Assembly: GCF_003573695.1 (NCBI RefSeq)
Contig: NC_039361.1
Location: 133,394,777-133,458,776, forward strand
Reading direction: 5' to 3'
From: Papaver somniferum
Taxonomy: Eukaryota; Streptophyta; Magnoliopsida; Ranunculales; Papaveraceae
Length of the DNA stretch: 64,000 nt
Shown: piece by piece, positions 47,567-58,410 of the stretch
Numbering within the stretch: position 1 is the first letter of the stretch
Layout of the letters: every line of letters begins with the position of its first letter
Translations under genes and position numbers: made by a program
Notes under the pieces: model-generated
What the model was told of the DNA's origin: nothing
The model's input: the letters and a program-made list of their open reading frames with translations, nothing else
The model's database searches: none

Positions 47567-49071
47567 TGCTAGGCTTCCTACTAAAAATTAAACTTAAATA
47601 AAAGAAAAACTAATAAATTTTTATTTACGTTACCAAGGAGAGATGAATCTAGGGTTTTGGATTCCACTACTTCTAATGTTTGTAAACTCAATAATGATTC
47701 CTTTGACACAATACTCCTAATTTACTCAAAACAATTTCGAACCCAGTCTCATGCTTTGGAAGATATAACGTTACAAGTTCTTTTTTTTTATGACTCTCGT
47801 CATTATTTGAAAGCCTAATTTTCCTTCGCTTATAAAAGATCCGTAGAAACTACCCAAAATAATTATTGTGGAGCATGTAAAGAAGAGAAAAATTTTAATA
47901 AATTAAAAGCACAAATATGGAGTAAATATGTCAAAGAAATTAAATATTAAATATTACCCATCAAAAATAGTTTCTTCCTCTACCCTAGCGCAGGAATTAC
48001 CCCATTACTCCCTCTGTTTCAAAAAGACCGTCCTCTATTCCATTTTGGTATGTTTCAAAATTATGTCCAGCTTATTTTTGTAGTCATATTTTTCCAATGA
48101 ACTCTCTATTATACCCTTAAGTTTTTATATTTATAAAATCTTTTTTAATGGGATCCAATCTAAAATATTAATGAAATTTGTGTAATTAAGGAAAAAAATA
48201 TATCCTTCATTCCTTTTTGTATTTCCTATTTACATTCCCATAACAATTTTTGGTAGTTTTTATTACTAACACTTTTATTGAAATAAATTAGGCAAGTAAT
48301 TAAGGGTAGGCATGTAAACTACTATAGTCTCCTTAATATCTTGACAAAGTCAACGCGGACTGTCTTTTTGAAACGGAGGGAGTATTACAAAAGAGAAATA
48401 AAAACAATGAAATAAAAACTCTACTCTTTCGCTCAGACTCCGGAACCCCCCTTTTTCTTGTATCCACAGCATATTTATAGCTTTCAAAGGAATCCATTTT
48501 CCTTTTCTATTCACCACTACCACATCATCAGCGAATGAGAATACGCCGCATGTCAAGACAATGAAAAATCCTCCAATGTGCCATGCGTCAAATAATATAA
48601 TTCTCATGCATTTACAATTTTTCTTATTTGGGAATTATTTATTCTTTATTAACTCCAACCATAAAGAATAATATTCTTTCCATACTCTTTATATATTTAA
48701 TTCCCATCAATTACTCCATGTAGATTTCTTACTTAACACTTTTATTTTCTTCATTAAAATAAATATCTCCATATATCTTTTTAATATCTTGTAAATGATG
48801 TTGACATAATGAGCTCCACACTTTCCACACTGCCATATCCAAATGATTGTACAAATGAAATAATTCTCCATCTTATTCCTTTTGGGCCTATCCCATTAAA
48901 TTATAAATCACTTCATTTCCTCCATTTTACGAGCGGAATTCCACATTTTAGTCCATTGAGCTTTATTTCCCCAAAACACCTACAGATACACAAAATAGTA
49001 AAATAAGTACAAAAATGAGCACTAACAATATAGAAAGTTGAGACAAAGTAGACACATAAATGCGTTTATCA
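47567..49071. mobile_element. Solo LTR (1505 bp) with TSD GAAGT, containing a MITE
   Basis: Runs from TGCTAGGCTTCC to ATGCGTTTATCA and is flanked by GAAGT at 47562-47566 and 49072-49076. Its right end resembles the families at 7001 and 38213 (AAAACACCTACAGATACA...TTTATCA). About 375 bp of its length is a Stowaway-like MITE, so the LTR proper is about 1.13 kb. No coding domain. Confidence 0.85.
48008..48382. mobile_element. Stowaway-like (Tc1/mariner) MITE, 375 bp
   Basis: Starts CTCCCTCTGTTTCAAAAAGA and ends TCTTTTTGAAACGGAGGGAG, near-perfect 20-bp terminal inverted repeats with the Stowaway consensus, flanked by TA on both sides (48006-48007, 48383-48384). No ORF. Confidence 0.92.
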
Positions 49072-49221
49072 GAAGTCTAAATCCCAACTACATATTCTAT
49101 CCTAATCCGTGACATAGCTATAAGTAGACTAGAAATCAAGTATATAGTTTTGATCAACTAAACTCAACAAACAAGCTTTAGATAACAATGCTTGCGAGTT
49201 CGACCGAGCAATGCTCTAACA

Positions 49222-50990
49222 AGCTATTAATTAGAGTTTTGAACAACTTAAAATTGTAGTTGATCCAGTATCTCATATTGTTATCTCATGTTCTACAATT
49301 ATATATGTATGAATTAGATTATCAAAAATTTCTCTTATGATGGTACATAAGCTTTTCAATTGCACTGTCCGATTTCAACCCAATTAGAAGATTTCTTGGC
49401 ATACTTTTTTAGCATTGTTATTTCTTTAGTATTTTTTGTTTATTTGTTACTAGTGATTTGTTGATTAATTGGTTTTTCGAGTGTTTTTAATGGTTAGGTT
49501 TTGTTTTGTAATATACCGAGTCTGATAGGTTTTTTTGAATTACCTGTGACAATGTGGTAATATGGATACCATGAGCAAACTATTGGAACCGGCTGAGGTG
49601 AAACTATCTCATCTTCGTACTGTTATTTTCCTCTTGAGAGACCTTGATACTTATTTTGCAATAGTTTTGATTACATTACTGGGTGTTTACACTGTAGGCG
49701 GCACACCTCATACAAAAAATATTTACAAAATATATAATGGAGAATATTTAAGGTAAGAACGGCAATATTCGCTTTATAAATTCAATTGCGAATATTGAAG
49801 TTTAGATAGTTTTTTCCCACCTTTGTAATGCCATTTAGTTCAAATTGTTGGATGGTGCCAAAAGGTAAGCGACACCATGAACACGTTTTTTCTTCATGTG
49901 GCTAATGTATTTACGTGCTCCAAGAGATGTTATTATGTCCAGTGGTGGTATAAATGTATATCCAAATCCAAAGGTTTGAAAGGTCTTGGACAAGATCAAC
50001 AGATTCGTTGGAAAAATTTATAGTTTCTCTCAAATAATATTAATTTTATATTGGTACAACTTATACATATAAATTTGTTCTTGAGATTCTCGTAAAAGGT
50101 CATATCTTTTTGGTCATATTAGGATCTGGGTCATAAAACATGTCGTTGATGTATTTGGATTGTAGACTCACCATTAATCGTCAAGTCAACTGCAGTTGAC
50201 ATTCTAAATATGGTCAAAGACAACTAAAATCTGAATATTATCCTATGGGTTAGTTAGAAAATAAGTCGGGTAAGTTAAACCAAGTCATGTTTTTAACTGA
50301 GGTTAATATTTTAATGTCCCTTAGATATTTGATATAAGTAGAATGTTGGAATTCCAGCTGCATAATCATGATTAGATTAACCTAAGTGTGATCAAATATT
50401 TACTCTTATGCTGAAGTCATTCTGAACCATAATATTATCGTAGCACAATCGAACCATATCTATGACTGAACTGAATAACTTCATAAACACTATAGTGACA
50501 ACACCATTAATAGTAAGGTCACCATGTAATACAACTTTATCATATCATGAAATATCACCGTATAAATATCAGTCAGTTCATACGTGCATGATTTATCGTG
50601 AGTAGGTTCTGATTTAGGTGTAGACATATCATGTATATATGCGTCAATAGAACACAATCAATACTTCTTATTTCTGAATTAGGCATCACCAAAAGAACAA
50701 CAGAAACCATCAACAGCATAATAACATGATGCACAACAAGAGTATACATGTTTAGATGAAGAAACTGAAACACATCAGGAGATCAAAATTCATTTAATGA
50801 CTTGGCTTCTACCTCTATTTTCTCTTGCTAAATTAATAAAATTAACATAGATTCTGGATATGTATAATCAAGAGGCTAGAAAAGGGATCAGTCAAGTGAA
50901 CGACTTAAACACATCAATTACATGTTCAACGATCGAGACCCTAATGCGATCAAAAACATACGACCCTTTTATAAAATATCTTTTAACTCT
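49222..50990. other. Intergenic, no gene supported
   Basis: AT-rich; the small frames at 49562-49756 and 50860-51192 (N-terminal half) show no family I recognise. Confidence 0.45.
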
Positions 50991-51009
50991 TATGTTTATA
51001 GATACCAAT

Positions 51010-51125
51010 AAGAATGCTGGAAAGATTGAAGCCGCGAGGAAAGCACCGAAAGAAGTTGTAACTATTGGTATTGGAGGCATCTTTCTGGGTCCTCTGTTTG
51101 TGGACGCACACTTCATATTGGTATA
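51010..51125 (+). pseudogene. Possible glucose-6-phosphate isomerase exon fragment
   Basis: The frame reads KEVVTIGIGGIFLGPLFV. Plant cytosolic phosphoglucose isomerases carry a VVxxGIGGSFLGPLFV block at the start of the SIS domain, and the preceding APKEVV also fits. The similarity covers only about 25 residues and one key Ser is Ile. No other exon of the enzyme is seen nearby, so this is at most an isolated captured or decayed exon. Chance similarity or another protein cannot be excluded. Confidence 0.4.
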
Positions 51126-51463
51126 TATATTGTCGATTCAATTACGATACGTGACAAGGATTTTGTATCTTTTTGATCTTTATATACCATAACTAGAAGA
51201 AAAAAAAAATCATTGTGTAATTTGAATAATTAATATTAAGATATAAATGGTGAGAAGTCACAATTTAATCTGTGATAAATGGAGTTTACAATAAGTAATT
51301 TAGCATAAAGTTCTGTCACTATGTTCTGTTATGGAATATCCCGGTAGGATTATGTTAAATTTATTTTTTCTTGGATATTTCACTACCAAAATGCAAGCAT
51401 GACAATAGCTTTGTACTTACCAAACATGATATTTTATTTATTTTTTACTTTTTTTTTACCACC

Positions 51464-51466
51464 AAC

Positions 51467-51511
<45 letters not shown>
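51464..51511. repeat. (ATT)n microsatellite, likely the SINE tail
   Basis: About 16 ATT units in a row adjoin the 3' end of the SINE on its right, and a shorter run (about 51826-51845) adjoins its 5' end. Confidence 0.92.
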
Positions 51512-51512
<1 letters not shown>

Positions 51513-51824
51513 ACGATATATTTATTAATGTTAGTGCATTATAAAGTTTGTTACATTAACTAGTTGGAAGCCTAACAAGCTAAGCTCCAACAACGTACTA
51601 CTACATTAATTGAACTATGCTAACCTACCAGCGAGCCTCATTGGTAACATATCCAAGGGAGCCGAAGCGGATGGGGGGCTGAGATTGTGTCACAAGGGGG
51701 GCGAGTTAACTCTACGTTCCATGTTAATTCCTAAAATATTATGCCATTGGGGATTCGAACCTGGGACCTCCTGGAGCGCATGAAACTTTGAGAAACAGGG
51801 ATGACCAGCTGAGCTAGGTGCCCG
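51512..51824 (-). mobile_element. tRNA-derived SINE
   Basis: On the minus strand the element begins at 51824 with CGGGCACC and then a Pol III A box, TAGCTCAGCTGG (51816-51805), and a B box, GGTTCGAATCC (51761-51751). These are both near-consensus and about 45 bp apart. A roughly 240-bp unrelated body follows and the 3' end is an AAT-repeat tail. The tRNA-like head does not fold as a complete functional tRNA because the A-B spacer is unusual and there is no acceptor 3' strand. Confidence 0.82.
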
Positions 51825-51845
51825 TTTTTATTATTATTATTATTA

Positions 51846-52200
51846 AATGGATGCCACCGAGGCTTTTATTGAAAAAGCAAAAGTCTAATTACAAGGATTT
51901 GGCTGGGATACGCACAACAAGTTACGCCCAAACACAAGTTTGATTACACTGGGTTTGATGGCAACCTAGCCACCAATTGGGCCCCAACACCCTTTTAAAT
52001 AGCTATTCCTAATCTATGAAACAAGAAACGGCCAGAGTCGCAATTTGCTTTGTTGTTAGCAATGCAGTTCTTTAAGCGCTTCACAAATGCCACCGTGTCC
52101 TCACCGAGTTCTCCTAAGGTAGTGAATGCAAGAACTCCAAATCCATAGTCGTGAGTTGTACATGTGTCTAAGTACATGTTTCGCCTACGGATAACAACTA
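51846..52200 (-). pseudogene. Retroelement-type C-terminal remnant
   Basis: The minus strand encodes YLDTCTTHDYGFGVLAFTTLGE then EDTVAFVKRLKNCIA and FLFHRLGIAI, stopping at 51995-51997. If that stop is ignored, the next residues continue in the style of a GAQLVARLP end. I associate this end with plant LINE-like or reverse-transcriptase-related proteins, but cannot name the family with certainty. Upstream sequence that would encode the rest is absent. Confidence 0.45.
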
Positions 52201-52272
52201 TAGCGATTGCCTGGTCTGGAACGAAATTGTGAATGTTTAATCTCTTTTACTAGTGCAACGGGTTAATATTTA

Positions 52273-52592
52273 CGGAAAATGGGTCATTTTTCCAAATATT
52301 TTTAAAACACGGTTCAAATGGACGAGTAGAAATTAGTATGGGTGAAATGGACACAAAAAGAATAGCAAGAATGAAACTGGTTTCATCCTGGCTTAAACTT
52401 AGGAAAGAGCGAGGATGAAACTGGTTGCATCCTGATGTAAATTAAAAACAAGAAAAAGTATTTGAAAATGGGTAGGATGAAACTGTTTACATCCTGGCTA
52501 TTTTTAAAATTTTGTCCATTTAAACAGTATCAAATTTTACATGTCTTTTTCATCCATAAATTATTGATTTTGGTTTCTTTAACCAATTTTGT
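52273..52592. repeat. Dispersed repeat, copy 2 (paired with 16744-17095)
   Basis: Same blocks in the same order as the first copy, including three hairpin-like GATGAAACTG...CATCCT motifs. A poly-T-rich tract (52607-52650) follows. Confidence 0.7.
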
Positions 52593-53292
52593 GTAATATT
52601 TAATATCTTTTTTTTTTTTTTGCTTTTTTTTTTTTTGTTTTTTTGTTTTTTGCTTTTCGTAACAGTAAAAAACTTATATTGTCATTTTATTCTGATTATG
52701 TCTTTATTGTAATTTTATTTTCTCTCTTTTCTACAATGAAAATGCACAAACAAAAAATGGTCACTTCCGAGTACAAAGCACAGGTTACCATCCGGTCTTA
52801 GCTAAACTGCTAACTGAATTAATCAGCAATTTATTATTATAATCTGTGGAATCGTGTTATCAATTATTAATAGCAATTATATGGTAGGTAGGGGGAGTAT
52901 TGATCATTTTAGAGACGTGTAATAAGTGCAATTTACTAGAATTTTACTTGCTTACCTAAATATACCTGTATTGTTTTTGTTATCTAATCAATCAATTAAT
53001 ATTCATCATTCAATTTATAAGAATCTTTCTTCACTGCCATTTCAAATTTACACAAGCTTAACCATCATTGAATGCGATATACTTGTCGGTGATCAGCTGT
53101 TTCCTGTCTTTTACAAACAACCCTTAATTAGTCTATATCGACACTATCAAGTTAAGTAATTAAAAAAAAAAAAAAAAAAAACAAGTATTGAAAGACATTT
53201 TTGGCACATGGACTTGACTTCATGAAGCCTTGCAACTTCAAACGGAAATCTATGGCCTGGTAGATAGATGCTAGTTATTTGAACATGTACCA

Positions 53293-53298
53293 TATATA
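53293..53298 (+). promoter_or_regulatory. Candidate TATA box of TBL gene 3
   Basis: TATATA about 115 bp before ATG 53412, followed by CATCATTAAGATAATCAAGA, similar to the region after the gene 1 candidate. Confidence 0.33.
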
Positions 53299-53411
53299 CA
53301 TCATTAAGATAATCAAGAAGCAGTTCTTGATATATTCTTCAATATAGCTTCTGTTTTCATCCATCAGTGATACTTTGGAACAAAGCTCACTTCGATATTC
53401 GTTTTGATACA

Positions 53412-55599
53412 ATGATAAAGCTTAGGATTTCAGAGAAGTTATGTCAGTTATTAGGGATAGTACCATCTCCTTATCGTTCAAAGAGAATAGGATCAGCGTT
53501 AATCTTCGGTTTTGGCTGCATCATTGGAGTTTCAGTACTCATTCTAACAGCTATCATCTTCATGTTCCCATCTATTTCTTCATCACTAATGAATCCGATG
53601 CTTCAAAACAATCTTAACAGGTACTACCACAAAATCTCTTCTCCCCATAGTTCACAATCTTCACCTAGTACCACTACTAGTTCTCCTCCACCACCGCCTC
53701 CTCCTCTTTCATCTTCATCTCCTCCACCTCCTCCACCTCCTCCTCAATCTCCAAAGTTGTTGGACATCTTGACTGAAAACACTAACAGTCAAACCGGCAT
53801 AAATTACACCGGAAACAGTTATGACAACTCAAGTAGTAATGTTTCCATTGATCTTCCAAAAGAAGGAGAACTAGTGGATGCAAAAGAAAATTTGTTAAGT
53901 ACTTCCCCAAGTAACTCTTCATCAAGTTATAGTAATACCGCATATGGTGGTGATGATGATGAAGATTGTGATATATATGATGGTGAATGGGTTAGGGACG
54001 TCAATCAGGAACCATATTACCCTCCTGGTTCTTGCCCATACATCGAAAAACAACCTTTCGATTGTTACTTCAATGGGAAACGTGATAACGAGTACCTAAA
54101 TTGGCAGTGGCAGTGGAAATCTCATCCAAGAAATACAGGGTGCAGCAAGAATATCCCCAGGTAAGCTATCAGTTTATTATCGAAGGAAGAAAAAAATGCT
54201 GATTTTTTTAGAAACTACTATAATGTCCTTTACTCATTTTTGTTTTATGTTTGTAGCTTTTTCAATGGAACAGATTTCTTAGAGAGGTTGAGAGGAAAAA
54301 AGTTGGTACTTTCCGGGGATTCCTTGAATAGAAATATGTACGAGTCTCTCGTTTGTATGCTTTGGAATGCCGTTCCAGATAAGACCAAAGTTGTTAGGCC
54401 ATCTATGCAATCAGAATACAAGACAAGAGGAGATATGTCTTTAATTTTCAAGGCAAGTTGTGTTTATTTTCTTAATTGACTCCGCTTGCATCGAGAGGGA
54501 GACTATGATCCATGTCCAGCATCAAAATCCACCTTAGTTCGGATCATTTCTGTGCACTAAAACGTACTTGATTGAAATAGACGTATGCAAGCGAGGGGCT
54601 TAACAGATTATTTCTCTCATATATATATATATACACTGTAGTTCAACATCTTTGCTACTGCTGATGCTGATGAAAATGTGTGAACGATTGAATTTCAAAT
54701 GCAGGACTACAACTGTACCGTAGCATATGTATGGTCCGTGTTTCTAGTAAATGAAACGAATTCAAAGACCCGTAGAAGCCGGGGAAGTGAATTAAAACAA
54801 GAAGTGGAGACTCTAAGGCTGGACCAGATTGATGGTCTCGCGGCATCCGTGTATCAAGATGCCGATATTGTAGTTTTCGACTCATATCATTGGTGGGTTG
54901 AGGGGAAAACTAATAACGGGTAAAGTAGCTTGGAAAACCAAAGAATTCATGCAAAATTAAATTGGCCACTTTTGATGCCTTCATAACACTAGTATTTTCA
55001 ATTTCGAATTGCAGAATTAACTATTTTCAAGAAGGCGATTACTTATACCCGAAACTGGAGATAAAGAAAGCATTCAGAAAAGCTCTTACTACTTGGAGGA
55101 AATGGATTGACAACAACATTGATTCTGCCAAAACCCAAGTTGTTTTCAGAGGATTTTCGCTTTCTCACTACGTGTTAGTACCACAGCCTTATCCTATTTT
55201 ACGGTCTAGTCTGTGAATTAACTTCATCTGAAGACATACTTTTTTGTTTTAATATGCAGAGGAGGGAAATGGAATACCGGTGGAAAATGCAACTTAGAAA
55301 CAGAGCCTATAAGGAGTAAAGAAAAATACGTAAACCCAGATCAATCACAACTGAAAATACTAGAAGACACTCTTCGGAAAATGAAGACTCCTGTAATATA
55401 TATGAATGTCAGTAAACTCACTTATTACCGCTCTGATGGACATCCTTCAGTGTATGGAAGAAATTACACTGCTCAAGAGAGAATTGCAGCTATTCAGGAT
55501 TGTAGTCATTGGTGTTTACCAGGTGTACCTGATACATGGAATGAGTTGCTGTATGTTTCTCTAGTGAAGGCTGGTAAAGGATCTTTCGGCCTGCGATAG
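53412..55599 (+). CDS. TBL: TBL gene 3: trichome birefringence-like protein, 552 aa
   Basis: Exons 53412-54160, 54257-54452, 54705-54919, 55015-55173 and 55260-55599 give a 552-aa open frame. I start at 53412 (context ACAATGATA, as in gene 2) rather than the in-frame ATG at 53367. The membrane anchor is at about 28-52, then [11 protein letters not shown]. The stem is shorter, with two Pro runs (PPPPPP) at about 95-120 and an Asn/Ser-rich stretch. The TBL domain starts at C186, GDS is at 270-272, and D520/H523 of DCSH is intact. Intron 2 is GC-AG (AAG|GCAAGT) and, at 252 bp, the longest intron of the array. Likely a Golgi wall-polysaccharide O-acetyltransferase. The exon 1 end is nearly identical in protein to gene 1, the N-terminus to gene 2. 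Confidence 0.94.
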
Positions 55600-56286
55600 C
55601 AAAAACTGATCTCTGGATTAATATTTGAGTTCATAATGACTTATGTTGCATTTTTTTTCATGAGATTGGGTCTGAAAACAGTTCACTAGTCCAGCAACAT
55701 TGTACTGGACGCACTTCAGAACCATTAGTATATAAATTTGGCAACCGTTCCATTGCAAGCGATATTACGAATTTGGGTTGAGGGAATTCAAAACACGGTA
55801 TCACGCCAAATGATTTGAGGAAGGTCAGATTTCAATATTTGCCTCTATCCCTGCTCGACCGTCAGTGTATACAAACATTTTTCTTTTGATTGGTTACTGA
55901 TATTTGAGGTTACAGACAGTTCATGGTTAACGCTGTCAGTTTTAATTTGTAGTTTTAGGAAGCACAGAGCAACCCTACCTTGTTGCTCAAAATATAACAA
56001 CTTGTCCATTTTATTTTGGATTTCTTAACAACATAATCCTGGAGGAAATTTTCTTAGCCAGACACACCTATAAATACCATCTTGTCCTGCTCACGCGCAT
56101 CGGACTTGAACAAAACCCAAAATACCAACTAGCCGTGAGCTCATCTGATTTTGTTAGGCATTTAGCTTCACTTCAAGTTGAGCTCTATAGCACCCAGTTT
56201 AAATTCCGGCTTGTGTTAAGCCTTGGCAGCTCAAAGGAGTTTCTTACTACTGCAGTACAAATATACTCCATATTATTTTTCCATGG
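55600..56286. other. 3' flank of gene 3, no other feature
   Basis: Probably 3' UTR followed by AT-rich spacer up to the Mutator-like insertion. Confidence 0.45.
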
Positions 56287-57282
56287 TCATTTTTTACCTC
56301 GCGTTTTTAGTGGCCACTTAAAAGAATTTAGGGGCCAACAATAAAACAAAAAAGGTCATCCAAAGGGAAAATGTAGCCAGCCCTTATCTCGCGTAATTCG
56401 TAATGGCTAAATTACCCTTATATATTCGGAGAATATGATAACATTGTTATCCTCCGATTGTAATCGGAAGCCAAAATATTACCCAGACTCCCGATTGTAG
56501 TCGGTGCAGTATTAGAATGATTTCTGTTTCATTTTTTCCATTTCTTTTTCATTTTTGAGTTGTTAGAGTTATAGAGAAGAATGTGAAGGAAAAAAGGGAA
56601 AACCAATTTTATCACTACAAAAATGGATGGATATGAAGAAGAAGGTGAGAATCATGGCGAAGAACAAAATGTTGAGGGTTCACGACCGTTTAGAGAAGAC
56701 GATTTGGGGTATATGTTGAATGATCCAAACTTTTGTGGAGAGGAAAACCTAGACGACCCTTTCATGGAAGAAAATGGAGAATCGCATGATATTGAAACAC
56801 AGGTATTGTGTTAAGAAACTCAAATACTCGATTTTCATGCGTTTGTGTGCTTTTGTAAACAAGAAAAACCGATTATTGCATGCATTGAATGCCATGAACT
56901 ACCCAGATTCGGTAGATAATTTCTCGAATAAACTTACGAATATAACACACAGAGTACCAAATATGTATATTCGGCAGTTCCAAGATAGTAGTTTACTGCC
57001 GAATATGAGAAAAAACCCCAAACTGGTTTTCCAAAAAAATCTACATTCGGTAGTTATGTAGAGTTATTTACCCCCGAATGGCCCAAAAACGAATTCCTCA
57101 AAAAATTTCAAAACTCAGTATTCTTATCCTTTACAATCGTTAATAGTATAACATTATTTGACTGCCGAATATAACAGTGGCCTCAAAATAAAATTTCCGA
57201 AAATATGGCCGTTGAGGAATGGCTTATGAACAAGGCAAAAGATAACATGTGCGTGGTAGTTCAAAATAATCATGTTAGTGAC

Positions 57283-57385
57283 ACTCGATATGGCCGTCGA
57301 GGTTCCTGAAAATATGGCCGTTGAGGTTCCTGAAAATATGGCTGTTGAGGATCCTGAAAATATGGCCGTCGAGGTTTCGTACCAA
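57283..57385 (+). repeat. 24-bp in-frame tandem repeat (octapeptide MAVEVPEN)
   Basis: ATGGCCGT(C/T)GAGGTTCCTGA is repeated about four times without frameshift from about 57292. It encodes MAVEVPEN, MAVEVPEN, MAVEDPEN and MAVEVSYQ before a TGA. The motif ATGGCCGTTGAGG also starts the transposase-like piece at 57205. Confidence 0.8.
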
Positions 57386-57440
57386 TGATGCACTACAATC
57401 GGTTGCTAACGATACACGTATTCCCTCCGAATAAAACATT

Positions 57441-58410
57441 CGGAGGATAATTTTTTTTGTAAAGTTCCGAATGAACGATGGCCCAAAAATCAGAATTTGG
57501 GAAAAACTGATACTTTTCAAATTTTGAACTTGAAATAATCGGAAGTTAACTCAGTTACCAAAACTTCCGAATATGGGATGTCTAACCTTCTATATTGTCC
57601 CTTGGAACCACCTAGATCCATGGCATGGTTTGTTTTGAACTTGTAATATTCGGAGGAAAATTGTTTTTGTAAAGTTCCGAATGTACGATGGCCCAAAAAT
57701 CAGAATTTGGGAAAAGCTGATACTTTTCAAATTTTGAACTTGAAATAATCGGAAGTTAACTCAGTTACCAAAACTTCCGAATATGGGGTGTCTAACCTTC
57801 TATATTGGCCCTTGGAACCACCTAGAGCCATGGCATGGTTTGTTTTGAACTTGTAATATTCGGAGGATAATTTTTTTTGTAAAGTTACGAATGTACGATG
57901 GCCCAAAAATCAGAATTTGGGAAAAACTGATACTTTTCAAATTTTGAACTTGAAATAATCGGAAGTTAACTCAGTTACCAAAACTTCCGAATATGGGGTG
58001 TCTAACCTTCTATATTGGCCCTTGGAACCACCTAGAGCCATGGCATGATTTGTTTTGAACTTGTAATATTCGGAGGATAATTTTTTTTGTAAAGTTCCGA
58101 ATGAACGATGGCCCAAAAATCAGAATTTGGGAAAAACTGATACTTTTCAAATTTTGAACTTGAAATAATCGGAAGTTAACTCAGTTACCAAAACTTCCGA
58201 ATATGGGGTGTCTAACCTTCTATATTGGCCCTTGGAACCACCTAGAGTCATGGCATGGTTTGTTTTAAACTTGTAATATTCGGAGGATAATTTTTTTTGT
58301 AAAGTTCCGAATGAACGATGGCCCAAAAATCAGAATTTGGGAAAAACTGATACTTTTCAAATTTTGAACTTCAAATAATCGGAAGTTAACTTAGTTACCA
58401 AAATTTTCGA
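57441..58410. repeat. 210-bp tandem array, 4.6 copies, nearly identical
   Basis: CGGAGGAtAATTTTTTTTGT-type unit starts lie at 57441, 57651, 57861, 58071 and 58281, a constant 210-bp spacing. Each unit runs through CGATGGCCCAAAAATCAG, AATCGGAAGTTAACTCAG and CACCTAGAGCCATGGCATG. Units differ at only a few positions, indicating recent amplification. The last copy breaks off near 58410. Confidence 0.95.

Larger units (their letters stand above)
47498..49221 (-). mobile_element. Second LTR remnant of that family, interrupted by a solo LTR
   Basis: 47498-47566 (TTTTGTTGATGAAGTTCC...GTGAAGT) and 49072-49221 (GAAGTCTAAATCC...GTTCGACCGAGCAATGCTCTAACA) are consecutive parts of the same LTR end seen at about 25963-26148. 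They are separated by the solo LTR 47567-49071. Its left side abuts the previous copy directly. Confidence 0.72.

Noticed and set aside
51751..51824. Possible tRNA gene (A and B boxes)
   Set aside because: No complete cloverleaf, unusual spacer, and a SINE body and repeat tail follow.
53367..53411. In-frame upstream ATG of gene 3
   Set aside because: The 15 extra residues have no counterpart in gene 2, whereas ATG 53412 has the same context.
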